Notes: generated from the sequence alone by a model not told the origin. Positions 16,500 through 25,276 are shown, numbered from the stretch's first letter. The stretch is DNA of 64,000 nt from Streptomyces sp. NRRL F-5727 (GCF_000719555.1 NZ_JOGX01000019.1:1-64000), one strand, 5' to 3'. Numbers and translations: made by a program.

Positions 16500-17504
16500 T
16501 CAGGAGGTGTCGCGGAGTCCGCGGAGGTAGGCCGCGGTGAGGGCCACGGCGGGGTCCTCGTCGGCCGTGAGGTCGGTGAGGGCGCGGGAGGCCACGGGGC
16601 CGGGGACGTCGGCGAGGGCCTGGGTGAGGCGGCCCCGGGCCGGGGGGCCGGTGGCGGCGTCGGCGAGGCGGTCGACGAGCCGGGCCGCGATCGCGTCCGC
16701 CGCGCCGTCGTCGGTCGCGAGGGCGCCGAGCGCGTCCGCCGCGTCGGTGTCGTTCCTGCCGTCCACCACCATCTGCACCAGCTCCGGGATCGCGCCGGGC
16801 TCCCCGCGGCCGCCGAGTGCGAGGGCCGCCTGGCCGCGGACCACCGGGTCGGGGTGGCCGAGGCCGTCGCGGAGCCGGGCGGCCGCCTCGTCGCCGGGGA
16901 GCGCGGCGAGGGCCCGGACGGCCCGTTCGCGCACCGCCGCCGACGGGGAGCCGAGGGCCCGGGCCAGGAGGGCGGTGGAGCCGTCGCCGGAGCGGGCCAG
17001 CGCCCAGCGCAGGGCGCCGGCGACATTGGGCTCCGTCTCGCTGAGCGCCGCCTCGACCAGCGCCTCCACCGGGACCGGGACCTCGTCGCCCGAGGACAGC
17101 GCGGCGCGCTGCCGGGCGTCCTTGCTGCCCGAGCCGAGGGCCTGGAGGAGCGCGACGACCTGGAGGGCGTCGTCCCAGCTGGCGGGGCCGGTGGCGGCGA
17201 TCCGGCGGAGGCGGGTGAGCAGTTCGGTCTCGGCGGCGACGCGGGCCCGGGTCTGCTCGATGAGGTCGCCGACGAGCTGCGCGGGGGTGAAGCCGGGGTC
17301 GTCGAGCGCCCGGCCGATCTCCCGCAGCGACAGCCCCAGCGAGCGGAGGCTCTCGATGTGGAAGATCCGCCGGATGTCCTCGTCGCGGTACTCCCGGTAG
17401 CCCGAGCCGGTGCGGCCCGAGGGCCGCACCAGACCGAGCGACTCGTAATGCCTGAGCATGCGGGCACTGACGCCGGAGCGGCGTGCCACCTCACCGATCA
17501 ACAC
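16500..17504 (-). CDS. MerR regulator fused to HEAT repeats
   Basis: 334 residues. The first 75 are a MerR winged helix (MLIGEVARRSGVSARMLRHY, then SGRTGSGYREYRDEDI), followed by the dimerisation helix. Residues about 140-334 are at least five HEAT-like helical repeats such as DPVVRGQAALALGGRGEP. The usual ligand pocket is thus replaced by a protein-binding solenoid. It is second in a unit with another HEAT protein 28 bp upstream, and a MerR-style operator precedes the pair. The signal may be a partner protein rather than a drug or metal (inference). Confidence 0.88.
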   Translation of the reverse strand: MLIGEVARRSGVSARMLRHYESLGLVRPSGRTGSGYREYRDEDIRRIFHIESLRSLGLSLREIGRALDDPGFTPAQLVGDLIEQTRARVAAETELLTRLRRIAATGPASWDDALQVVALLQALGSGSKDARQRAALSSGDEVPVPVEALVEAALSETEPNVAGALRWALARSGDGSTALLARALGSPSAAVRERAVRALAALPGDEAAARLRDGLGHPDPVVRGQAALALGGRGEPGAIPELVQMVVDGRNDTDAADALGALATDDGAADAIAARLVDRLADAATGPPARGRLTQALADVPGPVASRALTDLTADEDPAVALTAAYLRGLRDTS

Positions 17505-17532
17505 GCCTGTGTGTCCCTCCCGTCGACAGGCC

Positions 17533-18207
17533 CTAGTCTCCCTGCCCCGGGGCCCCGTCCAGCGCCACGACGCGCTTCGCCTCCTCGATGGCGTACGCGA
17601 AGCCGGTCTCGGGGTCGCGCAGGATCCGCTCGGTGGCGAGGGCGTGCGCGCGGACGCCGGGGTCGGATGCGGTCGAGGCGGCGTTCAGGACCGGCAGGAT
17701 CACGTCGCCGAGCTCGATCAGCGCGCGGCTGAGGCTGAGCTGGGTGTCCCGGCCGCCGCGCCCGAGCTGCGCGCCCAGCACCTCGGCCAGGGCGGGCTCC
17801 TCGCCGTCCGGCACGAGCAGCACCGCCGTGCGCCACGCGGCCCGCGCCACCTCGTCGTCGGCGTCGGTGAGATGCCCGCGCGTGATCGCCGGCCACGCCC
17901 GCGGGTCCCCGAGCTTGGAGAGCGTGTGCAGCGCCTGGCTGCGCGCCTGCGGCCGCTCCGAGCCGAGCTCGCGGAGCGTCCTGGGCAGCGTCAGCTCGAC
18001 GGGGTGCCGGGTCAGGGCCCAGGTCAGCATGTCGCGGACGAAGAACTCGGGCTCGACCCCGCACCGCTCCACCAGCGCGTCCACGAACCGGGGGTCGGGA
18101 GCCGAGCCGACCGCCAGCGCGGCCCGCAGCCGCACCGACGGACGCCCGTCCTCCAGCGCCCGCAGAGCCCGTCCTACGACGTCGGCGTCCTGCTGTGTCA
18201 TGGTCAT
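17533..18207 (-). CDS. HEAT-repeat protein
   Basis: 224 residues of repeated helical pairs (SVRLRAALAVGSAPDPRFVD, QARSQALHTLSKLGDPRAW, EVARAAWRTAVLL), so the whole protein is a HEAT solenoid. Starts at 18216, 18207 and 18201 are possible; 18207 has GAGGAGG at the best distance. First gene of a unit with the MerR-HEAT fusion, whose C-terminal repeats resemble it. The two probably interact or share a partner, or arose by duplication (inference). Confidence 0.82.
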   Translation of the reverse strand: MTMTQQDADVVGRALRALEDGRPSVRLRAALAVGSAPDPRFVDALVERCGVEPEFFVRDMLTWALTRHPVELTLPRTLRELGSERPQARSQALHTLSKLGDPRAWPAITRGHLTDADDEVARAAWRTAVLLVPDGEEPALAEVLGAQLGRGGRDTQLSLSRALIELGDVILPVLNAASTASDPGVRAHALATERILRDPETGFAYAIEEAKRVVALDGAPGQGD

Positions 18208-18238
18208 CGTGACCACCTCCTCGCCCGGCAGTCAAAGG

Positions 18239-18255
18239 CTTGCCACCGTGTCAAG
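18239..18255. promoter_or_regulatory. MerR-type operator in front of the HEAT/merR unit
   Basis: CTTGCCACCGTGTCAAG is a 17-bp inverted repeat with one mismatch. Read toward the HEAT gene it contains TTGACA as a -35 element inside the dyad, the classic layout of MerR-controlled promoters. Autoregulation by the MerR-HEAT protein is the expected use. Confidence 0.7.
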
Positions 18256-18396
18256 GTCAAGCGGAACCCGGCGCGTGCCCCGGGTCCCCCGGGTCGGCGC
18301 CGCGGATCGCGACAGCGGTCCGGGAAGATCCGCCGGCCGGGGGCTGTTGACCTCGGTGCCGTCGCACGGAGCGACGGAGGAGAGACGGAGGCGGTC

Positions 18397-19041
18397 ATGG
18401 CGGGGGCGTTGATCATCGGGGCGGGGCCGGGGATCGGGCAGGCGGTGGCCCGGCGGTTCGCGCGGGAGGGACTGCCCATCGCGCTGGTCGCGCGCACGAA
18501 GGAGACCGTGACGGCGGGCGCCGGGTCCCTCGCCTCCCTGGGCGTACGGGCGCTGCCCCTCACCGCCGACGTCACCGACGAGACGGGGCTCCGGGCCGCC
18601 CTCGACACGGCCGTCGCCGAACTCGGCGTGCCGAACGCCGTGGTCTACAACGCGGCCGTGATCCGGCCCGACGCCGTCGGCGAACTCCCGCTCCGCGACC
18701 ACCTGGACACCTACGCGGTCAACGTCCTCGGCGCCCTCACCACCGCCGCGCACCTGCTGCCCGGCATGGCGGCGCGCGGCCGCGGGACCTTCGTCGTCAC
18801 CGGCGGGATGCCCGAGATGAAGCCGCCGTACGTCAGCCTGTCGCTCGGCAAGGCCGGGGTGCGGGCCCTGGTGGAGCTGCTCGACACGGAGTACGGCCCG
18901 TCCGGGGTGCACGTCGCCACGGTGACCGTGGGCGGCGCCGTCGCGCCCGGGACGGCGTACGACCCCGACGACATCGCCGACCACTACTGGCGGCTCCACA
19001 CCCAGCCCCGCGGGGAGTGGGAGCGCGAGGTGCTCCACTGA
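18397..19041 (+). CDS. Short-chain dehydrogenase/reductase family protein
   Basis: 214 residues. The nucleotide-binding loop GAGPGIGQAVARRF and the VYNAAVI region are SDR features. At the catalytic site the usual S-Y-K is altered: TGGMPEMKPPYVSLSLGKAG has Ser/Leu where the YxxxK tyrosine would be (LSLGK keeps the Lys). Catalysis may be atypical. The ATG follows GGAGGAGAGACGGAGG. Divergent from the HEAT/merR unit. Confidence 0.82.
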   Translation: MAGALIIGAGPGIGQAVARRFAREGLPIALVARTKETVTAGAGSLASLGVRALPLTADVTDETGLRAALDTAVAELGVPNAVVYNAAVIRPDAVGELPLRDHLDTYAVNVLGALTTAAHLLPGMAARGRGTFVVTGGMPEMKPPYVSLSLGKAGVRALVELLDTEYGPSGVHVATVTVGGAVAPGTAYDPDDIADHYWRLHTQPRGEWEREVLH

Positions 19042-19130
19042 CCGTGCGAGGATCCTCGGACAGTGGCGTGAGGGAGCACCGCGAGGAGGGCAGGGGCCGG
19101 GTCCTTCGGGGCGCCGGGTCCCGGAGGCGT

Positions 19131-19607
19131 ATGACGGAGGAACGGGGGCGCGCCCTGGGCGACGCCGAGGTCGTGCGGCTGGCGGAGGGGCTGCGGGCCC
19201 TGGAGTGGGTGCCGGCCGGGGACGGGGTGCCGCGGCGGGGGCTGTTCCGGCGCCGGCTGCTGGTGGTGCGGGCCGAGGGTGACTTCCTGGCGGCCGGGCT
19301 CGGGGCGGACGGCGCCGAACTGCACGGCCGCCACGGCACCGTCGAGAGCGTGGGGCTGCGGGTCGCGGAGACCGGCGGCGACTGGGCGGCGGGCGCGGAC
19401 GTGTTCGCGCGGCTGACCGGTGCGCTGTCGGGGCCGCTCGGCGCCCCCACCGACCGTCGGCCCGGCGCGGACGCCGAGGTCCGGTGGGAGCGGCGGGACA
19501 CGGCCCTCGTGCTGAGCCGGGTGTCCGGCTCGGTCCGGCTGACGCTGGCCTCCCGGGCCTGGCTGGCCGCCCAGGACGGACGCCACGCGACGGAGGAGGG
19601 CCGATGA
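19131..19607 (+). CDS. Hypothetical protein upstream of the TY-Chap gene
   Basis: 158 residues from ATG 19131 (GGAGG just before it; a GTG at 19068 would lengthen it). It contains LAEGLRALEWVP near the start and a beta-rich remainder without signal or membrane segment. It may belong to the DUF6301-like group of actinobacterial small proteins, but I cannot confirm this. Its stop overlaps the ATG of the next gene (ATGA), so the two are translationally coupled. Confidence 0.6.
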   Translation: MTEERGRALGDAEVVRLAEGLRALEWVPAGDGVPRRGLFRRRLLVVRAEGDFLAAGLGADGAELHGRHGTVESVGLRVAETGGDWAAGADVFARLTGALSGPLGAPTDRRPGADAEVRWERRDTALVLSRVSGSVRLTLASRAWLAAQDGRHATEEGR

Positions 19608-20071
19608 CCGGCTGGGACGGCTTCCAGGAGCGGCTGGCCGCGCAGTTGGCCACCCTGCCGGCCGGGGCGGTCGTCATCGTCTCCGAGACCGGCGCCGCCC
19701 CGCCGACGAAGACGGCGAAGGGCTCGCGGTACGCCCAGTTCCGCCAGGACCCCGAGTCGCTGTACGCGGAACTCTCCGGCGACCGGCACCTCGAAGGCGC
19801 CGCGCGGGCCGGCGACGAGGGCGGCCGGCTGCTCGTCGCGGCGGGCTGGCGCGCTCCGGACGCCGACGACCGCGTCGGCAACTGGTGCGCCGAACTCCCC
19901 TGGCCGTCCCCGTCCGTCGCCTACCGTCGGCTGGCGTCGATGGTGGTGACCGGACTGCACGTGGTCTTCCGCGTCCCCGCACCCTCCTCCCTGGCGTACA
20001 CCGCCTGGGACGCGGAGGACGGCAACAGGCCGCTGGAGCTTCCCCTGCTGGGCCTGGCGCGGGAGGGCTGA
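19604..20071 (+). CDS. TY-Chap domain protein (peptide-binding chaperone fold)
   Basis: 155 residues matching the pattern of TY-Chap proteins (type III secretion chaperone/YbjN-like fold): WDGFQERLAAQLATLPAGAV at the start, then SRYAQF, LYAELSGD, GWRAPD and the RLASMVVTGLHVVFRV helix. In actinobacteria such domains accompany polymorphic-toxin or secretion loci as binding chaperones. It is coupled to the preceding small gene, which may encode its client or partner (inference). Confidence 0.7.
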   Translation: MTGWDGFQERLAAQLATLPAGAVVIVSETGAAPPTKTAKGSRYAQFRQDPESLYAELSGDRHLEGAARAGDEGGRLLVAAGWRAPDADDRVGNWCAELPWPSPSVAYRRLASMVVTGLHVVFRVPAPSSLAYTAWDAEDGNRPLELPLLGLAREG

Positions 20072-20100
20072 ACCCGCCGATCTCCCCAGCTCCCGAGCCC

Positions 20101-20138
20101 CGCACGGCCGTTGCCGCCCCTGAGCGAGCGGCCGTGCG
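20101..20138 (+). terminator. Hairpin after the TY-Chap gene
   Basis: CGCACGGCCG and its exact inverse complement, separated by 18 nt, begin 30 bp after the TY-Chap stop. It separates that unit from the class IV lanthipeptide cluster. Confidence 0.55.
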
Positions 20139-20282
20139 CCCTTCTGCGCCAGGCGCGCCTCACGGTGGGACGACGACGGCGCGCGCTCGCCGAATCCGGT
20201 GAACAAGGGGGTCGGTATGTGGGCTCGGCACGTGCGCCGGGCACGTTCCCGCCAGCGGTTCTCGCCGTTGAGAGGGATGGGC

Positions 20283-22970
20283 ATGACGAGCCACACCACC
20301 GAAGCCGTACTGGAAGACCTCCTCCACCGAGCGCTGCACGCCACGGGTACGGGCGGGCGCTGGACGACCGAGTCGGACGACATGTGGTGCCGGGTGGCAC
20401 CCCGCTCCGGGGAGCAGCGCCCGCAGGGGTGGAAGCTGCACGTGTCCGCGACGGCCGGCTCCGCGCCGGCGGTCCTCGCGCGGTCCCTCGAGGTGCTGCT
20501 GCCGGACGCGTCGGGGTTCAAGTTCGCCCGCTCCCTGGAGCAGGTGAGCGCGCTCAACTCCCGTGCCACGCCCCGGGGAAGCTCCGGGAAGTTCGTCACC
20601 GTCTATCCGCGGTCGGACGCCGACGCGGCCCGGCTGGCGGCCGAGCTGCACCGGGCGACGGCGGGCCTGGCCGGACCGCGGATCCTGTCCGACCAGCAGT
20701 ACGCCGTGAACAGCCTCGTGCACTACCGGTACGGCGCCTTCGTCGGCCGGCGCCGGCTGTCCGGCGACGGACTCCTCGTCTGGTACGTCGAGGACCCCGA
20801 CGGGAATCCGGTCGAGGACCGGCGGACCGGCCGGTACACACCGCCGGAGTGGGCGGTCAGCCCGTTCCCCGCCCCGGCGGCGCCGGCCGCGCCGCGCCCC
20901 TCGGGGGCGGAGAGCCGTCCGCTGGTGCTCGGCGGCCGGTTCGCGGTGCGCGAGGCGATCCGGCACACCAACAAGGGCGGGGTCTACCGGGGCAGCGACG
21001 TCCGCACGGGCGCGCCGGTGGTCGTCAAGGAGACCCGGCCGCACGTGGAGGCGGACGCCTCCGGTTTCGACGTCCGCGACTGGCTGCGCGCCGAGGCCCG
21101 GGCGCTGGAGAAGCTCAGGGGCACGGGCCTCGCGCCGGAACCGCTCGCGCTGTTCGAGCACGGCGGGCACCTGTTCCTGGCCCAGGAGGAGGTGCCGGGC
21201 GTCCCGCTGCGCACCTGGGTCGCCGAGCACTTCCGCGACGTCGGCGGCGAGCGGTACCGGGCCGCCGCGACCGCGCAGGTCGGACGGCTGATCGAGCTGG
21301 TGGCCGCGGCCCACGCCCACGGGTGCGTGCTGCGGGACTTCACGCCGGGCAACGTAATGGTCCGCCCGGACGGCGAACTCCGCCTCATCGACCTGGAGCT
21401 CGCCGTCCTGGCCGAGGACGCCCCGCTCCCGACGCGGGTGGGCACGCCCGGCTTCAGCGCCCCCGAGCGGCTGGTGGACGCGCCGGTCTCCCCGACGGCC
21501 GACGCCTACAGCCTCGGCGCCACCGTGTGCTTCGTCCTGACGGGCAAGGTGCCCAACCTGCTGGCCGAGGAGCCGGCGGACCGGCCCGCGGAGGAGCGGC
21601 TGGCCGACTGGCTGACCGCCTGCACCGCCGTCGTACCACTTCCGGACGGCATGCGGGAGTTGATCCTCGGGCTCATGCGGGACGACCCGGCGGCACGCTG
21701 GGACCCGGCCCGCGCCCGCGAGGCCCTGGCGGCGGCGTGCCCGCCGAAGCCCGTCAGCGCCGCTGCCTCTGCCGCTGCCGACCGCGCTCCTTCCCGTCCC
21801 GACGACGCGATCGACGCCGCCGTCGCAGGGATCGTGCGTCACCTCGTCGACACCATGACGCCCGGCGACGACCGGCGGCTCTGGCCCGTCTCCACGCGGG
21901 CCGGCGAGACCGACCCCTGCACGGTGCAGCAGGGCGCGGCCGGTGTCCTGGCGGTGCTGACGCGGCACTTCGAGCTCACCGGCGATCCGCGGCTGCCGGC
22001 CACACTCGCCGCCGCCGGCCGCTGGATCGCCGACCGCACCGACCTCGGCTCCGCCCGTCCCGGCCTGCACTTCGGCGCGCGGGGCACCGCCTGGGCGCTG
22101 TACGAGGCCGGGCGGGTCCTCGGCGACCGGAAGCTGACCGACCACGCGCTGGCCCTGGCGCTGGCGCCGCAGGAGCCGACGCCCAGTCACGACATCACGC
22201 ACGGCACGGCGGGCGGCGGGCTCGCCGCCGTCCACCTGTGGCGGCGCACCGGCGACCCGCGCCTCGCCGCCCTCGTCGCGGAGGCGGCCGACCGGCTGGC
22301 CGCCGCCGCGGACCGCGAGGGGCCGGGGGCGAGCTGGCCGGTCCCGGCGGAGGCCGTGCCGGAGGAGGCGGGCAAGCGGTATCTCGGCTTCGCCCACGGC
22401 ACGTCCGGCATCGGCTGCTTCCTCCTCGCCGCCGCGTCCGTCACGGGTCGCGCGGACCACCGCGACCTGGCCGTGGCGGCCGGCGAGCACCTGGTGGCGC
22501 ACGCCGTGGACGTGGGCGGCGCGGCGCAGTGGCCCGCGCAGACCGGGGACGTCCCCACGGCCCCGTACTGGTGCCACGGCTCGGCCGGCATCGGCTCGTT
22601 CCTGGTCCGGCTGTGGCGGGCGACCGGCGACGACCGGTACGGCGACCTCGCCCGCCGGTCGGCGCCGGCCGTCGTGGAGCGGGCCTCCCGCGCCGCGCTC
22701 ACCCAGTGCCACGGCCTGGCCGGCAACGGCGACCTGCTCCTCGACCTGGCCGAGGCGACCGGCGATCCCGCCCACCGGGCGAGCGCCGAGGCCCTGGCCC
22801 GCCTCCTCGTCTCCGAAGGGTCCCGCCGCGGAGCCCATGTCGTCTTCCCCAACGAGTACGGGGACGTCTCGACGGGCTGGAGCGACGGGTCCGCCGGAAT
22901 CCTGGCGTTCCTCATCCGGGTCCGCCACCCCACAGAGCCCCGGCACTGGATGGTCCAGCAGCCGGTCTGA
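20283..22970 (+). CDS. venL: Class IV lanthipeptide synthetase (LanL, venezuelin type)
   Basis: 895 residues in three modules: an N-terminal phospho-Ser/Thr lyase (about 1-210), a Ser/Thr kinase-like domain (about 215-500: VVVKETRP Lys, CVLRDFTPGNVMV catalytic loop, LIDLEL metal site), and a LanC cyclase (about 520-880). The cyclase keeps zinc ligands in YWCHGSAG (Cys about 764) and TQCHGLAG (Cys about 809, His about 810), which separates class IV LanL from class III LanKC. It phosphorylates and eliminates Ser/Thr of the precursor, then closes lanthionine rings. ATG 20283 follows GAGAGGGA. The precursor gene lies 43 bp downstream. Confidence 0.95.
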   Translation: MTSHTTEAVLEDLLHRALHATGTGGRWTTESDDMWCRVAPRSGEQRPQGWKLHVSATAGSAPAVLARSLEVLLPDASGFKFARSLEQVSALNSRATPRGSSGKFVTVYPRSDADAARLAAELHRATAGLAGPRILSDQQYAVNSLVHYRYGAFVGRRRLSGDGLLVWYVEDPDGNPVEDRRTGRYTPPEWAVSPFPAPAAPAAPRPSGAESRPLVLGGRFAVREAIRHTNKGGVYRGSDVRTGAPVVVKETRPHVEADASGFDVRDWLRAEARALEKLRGTGLAPEPLALFEHGGHLFLAQEEVPGVPLRTWVAEHFRDVGGERYRAAATAQVGRLIELVAAAHAHGCVLRDFTPGNVMVRPDGELRLIDLELAVLAEDAPLPTRVGTPGFSAPERLVDAPVSPTADAYSLGATVCFVLTGKVPNLLAEEPADRPAEERLADWLTACTAVVPLPDGMRELILGLMRDDPAARWDPARAREALAAACPPKPVSAAASAAADRAPSRPDDAIDAAVAGIVRHLVDTMTPGDDRRLWPVSTRAGETDPCTVQQGAAGVLAVLTRHFELTGDPRLPATLAAAGRWIADRTDLGSARPGLHFGARGTAWALYEAGRVLGDRKLTDHALALALAPQEPTPSHDITHGTAGGGLAAVHLWRRTGDPRLAALVAEAADRLAAAADREGPGASWPVPAEAVPEEAGKRYLGFAHGTSGIGCFLLAAASVTGRADHRDLAVAAGEHLVAHAVDVGGAAQWPAQTGDVPTAPYWCHGSAGIGSFLVRLWRATGDDRYGDLARRSAPAVVERASRAALTQCHGLAGNGDLLLDLAEATGDPAHRASAEALARLLVSEGSRRGAHVVFPNEYGDVSTGWSDGSAGILAFLIRVRHPTEPRHWMVQQPV

Positions 22971-23013
22971 GCGGCAGAAAGCCTGCCGCCGCCGCACAGA
23001 GAAGGAGAATGCC

Positions 23014-23169
23014 ATGGAGAACCAGGACCTCGAACTGCTCGCCCGCCTGCACGCCCTTCCGGAGACCGACCCGGTCGGCGTCGACGGAGCGCCGTTCGCG
23101 GCGACGTGCGAGTGCGTCGGCCTGCTCACGCTCCTCAACACCGTCTGTATCGGTGTGAGCTGCGCGTAG
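23014..23169 (+). CDS. venA: Class IV lanthipeptide precursor, venezuelin-like (VenA family)
   Basis: 51 residues with a strong ribosome site (GAAGGAG). The leader carries ELLARLHALPETDPVG, and the C-terminal core holds ATCECVGLLTLL and TVCIGVSCA. Four Cys (32, 34, 45, 50) and four candidate Ser/Thr (31, 39, 43, 49) suit a globular multi-ring peptide. From memory it is nearly the venezuelin precursor of Streptomyces venezuelae. The synthetase precedes it; export genes follow after three hairpins. Confidence 0.95.
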   Translation: MENQDLELLARLHALPETDPVGVDGAPFAATCECVGLLTLLNTVCIGVSCA

Positions 23170-23178
23170 CCCGTACCG

Positions 23179-23226
23179 CCTCCCCCGGCCGGCGGCTGTC
23201 CCGGGGCAGCCGCCGGCCGGGGGAGG
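23179..23226 (+). terminator. 20-bp perfect hairpin after the precursor
   Basis: A perfect 20-bp stem (left arm 23179-23198, right arm 23207-23226) with an 8-nt loop starts 10 nt after the precursor stop. It should stabilise or terminate the short precursor transcript while letting less through to the transporter. Confidence 0.8.
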
Positions 23227-23233
23227 CCCCGCA

Positions 23234-23294
23234 CCGTCCGCACCGCCGGGCGGTGCGGACGGCCGGCCGGGCGCGCCGGAGAGCATCGCTCTCC
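23234..23294 (+). repeat. Two further hairpins before the ABC transporter genes
   Basis: Arms CCGTCCGCACCGCC / its complement (23234-23247 and 23249-23262) form a second hairpin; GGAGAGC and GCTCTCC (23278-23284, 23288-23294) form a third. With the 20-bp stem they make a tandem array in the 192-bp gap before the transporter ATPase. Confidence 0.6.
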
Positions 23295-23361
23295 CCTCCC
23301 GGCGCCCGCCGGCGCATCCCGCCGTCCACCGACGGCGACCCCCTCGACGAGGACCGGACCC

Positions 23362-24420
23362 ATGCAGCTGCACGCCCGTGACCACGAGCCCGCCCGCACC
23401 GGCGTCCCCGACGCCGCTGCCGACCCGTCCGACCACGCCGAGACCGCGCCCGCCGCCATCAGCACCCGCGGGCTGGTCAAGAGCTACCCCGGCCCGGACG
23501 GCTCCCTCACCCACGCGGTGCGCGGCCTGGACCTGGACGTGCGCCGGGGCGAGACCTTCGCCTTCCTCGGCCCCAACGGCGCCGGCAAGTCCACCACCAT
23601 CGCGATGCTGTGCGCCCTCGCCCGCCCGACCTCGGGCCGCGCCGTCGTGGCGGGTGCCGACGTCGTGACCGAGCCCGAGCGGGTACGGCGCCGGGTCGGC
23701 CTGCTGTTCCAGCACAGCGCCCTCGACCCGGACCTGACGGCCGAGCAGAACCTCCGCGTCCACGCCCGCCTGTACGGGCTCCGCCGCGCCGACGTCCGCC
23801 GGCGTACCGCCGAGGTGCTCGACCTGGCTGGCCTGGCCGACCGGCGGCGCTCTCCCGTCCGCACCCTGTCGGGGGGCATGCGGCGCCGCCTGGAGATCGC
23901 CCGGCAGCTGCTGCACGAGCCCGGCGTGCTGTTCCTGGACGAGCCGACGACGGGGCTCGACCCGCACGCGCGGGCCCAGATCTGGGAGCATCTGCGGGCG
24001 CTGCGCGACCGGCAGGGCAGCACGCTCTTCGTCACCACCCACTATCTGGAGGAGGCGGAGCACTGCGACCGTCTCGCGATCATCGACCGGGGGCGGCTGG
24101 TGGCGCGGGGGACGCCGTCGGAGGTGAAGGCGGCGATCGGGGACGACCGGGTGGTGCTGCGCACGAGCGACGACGCGGCGGCCCGCCGGGTCGCCCTGCT
24201 GCTGGTGCCTCCGGAGCGGACGGTCCACGTGGACGCGGACGGCGTCTGGCTGCGGGTGCCCGACGGGAGCGCCTGGATTCCGCGTCTGTGCGCGGCGCTG
24301 GAGGTCCACGGCGTCGCCGTGCACGCCGCCTCCGCGACCCCGCCCACCCTCGACGACGTCTTCTTCCACCACACCGGCCGCAGCATGGCCGGCCCGGCGG
24401 GGACGGGAGGCGGCCGATGA
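23362..24420 (+). CDS. ABC transporter ATPase (DrrA-like, VenT/VenH type)
   Basis: 352 residues. Walker A GPNGAGKSTT, signature LSGGMRRRLEIA and Walker B VLFLDEPTTGLDP are intact, followed by the DrrA-type C-terminal extension (about 240-350). With the permease encoded by the next gene (ATGA overlap) it should export the mature lanthipeptide or confer self-protection. Part of the class IV cluster. Confidence 0.92.
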   Translation: MQLHARDHEPARTGVPDAAADPSDHAETAPAAISTRGLVKSYPGPDGSLTHAVRGLDLDVRRGETFAFLGPNGAGKSTTIAMLCALARPTSGRAVVAGADVVTEPERVRRRVGLLFQHSALDPDLTAEQNLRVHARLYGLRRADVRRRTAEVLDLAGLADRRRSPVRTLSGGMRRRLEIARQLLHEPGVLFLDEPTTGLDPHARAQIWEHLRALRDRQGSTLFVTTHYLEEAEHCDRLAIIDRGRLVARGTPSEVKAAIGDDRVVLRTSDDAAARRVALLLVPPERTVHVDADGVWLRVPDGSAWIPRLCAALEVHGVAVHAASATPPTLDDVFFHHTGRSMAGPAGTGGGR

Positions 24421-25271
24421 CGACGCTCACCCTGCCGGGCCGGGGCGACGCCGTGCCGGCCCCGGCGTCCCGCCTCCGGCGCGAGCTGCGCGCGGTGCAC
24501 GCCCTGGTCCATCGCGATCTGCTGAGGCTCGCCCGGCAGCGCGTCCCCACCGCGCTGATGCTGCTGCACCCGGTGCTGTACCTGTTCATCCTGGGCGGCG
24601 GTCTCGCCGCGCTGATCCCGGCCGGGTCGCTGGGGGTCGGCTACCGGACGTACCTCTTCCCCGGCATGCTGATGATGACCGTGCAGACCCCGGCCATCAT
24701 GGTCGGCATCCGCCTGATCACCGACCGTCAGAGCGGCTACCTCCGCGAGCTCCTGATGGCCCCCGTCGGTCGCACCACCCTGCTGCTCGGCAGCTGCGCC
24801 GGCGGCACCCTGGTGGCGACGGTCCAGGGCGCGGTCCTCCTCGCCCTGGCCGGTACGGTCGGCCTGCCGTACGACCCGGTCCTGCTGGCGCTGCTGCTCG
24901 GCGGCATGGTCCTCGCCTCGTTCACCCTCACCGCGCTGTCCCTGGCGCTGGCGGTGGGCCTGCGCAGCCCCGAGACGTTCCACACGCTGCTCGGCCTGGT
25001 GATGATGCCGCTGCTCTTCCTCTCCGGCGGCTTCTTCCCCCTCGCGTCCCTGCCCGGCTGGGCGCAGACGCTGACCGCCGTGAACCCGCTCGCGTACGCC
25101 GTGGACATCCTGCGCCGCTCCATCGCCCTCCGCGTCCCCGGCCAGGCCCCCGGCACCACCGTCGCGTGGGCCGGCCACCAGCCGCCCCTCCTCCTGGAAG
25201 CGGCCCTCCTCCTGACCGCCGGAGCGCTCGCCCTCCTCTGGGCGTCGCGGCGCTTCGGCCGCCCGGAGTAG
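24417..25271 (+). CDS. ABC-2 type permease
   Basis: 284 residues with six hydrophobic segments typical of DrrB/ABC-2 permeases (ALMLLHPVLYLFILGGGLAA, VLLALLLGGMVLASF, LLGLVMMPLLFLSGGFF and others) and the family stretch ITDRQSGYLRELLMAPV. No cytoplasmic ATPase domain; it partners with the preceding ATPase, with which its start overlaps. Likely exporter of the venezuelin-like peptide. Confidence 0.92.
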   Translation: MTTLTLPGRGDAVPAPASRLRRELRAVHALVHRDLLRLARQRVPTALMLLHPVLYLFILGGGLAALIPAGSLGVGYRTYLFPGMLMMTVQTPAIMVGIRLITDRQSGYLRELLMAPVGRTTLLLGSCAGGTLVATVQGAVLLALAGTVGLPYDPVLLALLLGGMVLASFTLTALSLALAVGLRSPETFHTLLGLVMMPLLFLSGGFFPLASLPGWAQTLTAVNPLAYAVDILRRSIALRVPGQAPGTTVAWAGHQPPLLLEAALLLTAGALALLWASRRFGRPE

Positions 25272-25276
25272 CCGGC

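Noticed and set aside
20199..20282. GTG start 28 codons before the LanL ATG
   Set aside because: Arg-rich extension without similarity; ATG 20283 has a proper ribosome site.
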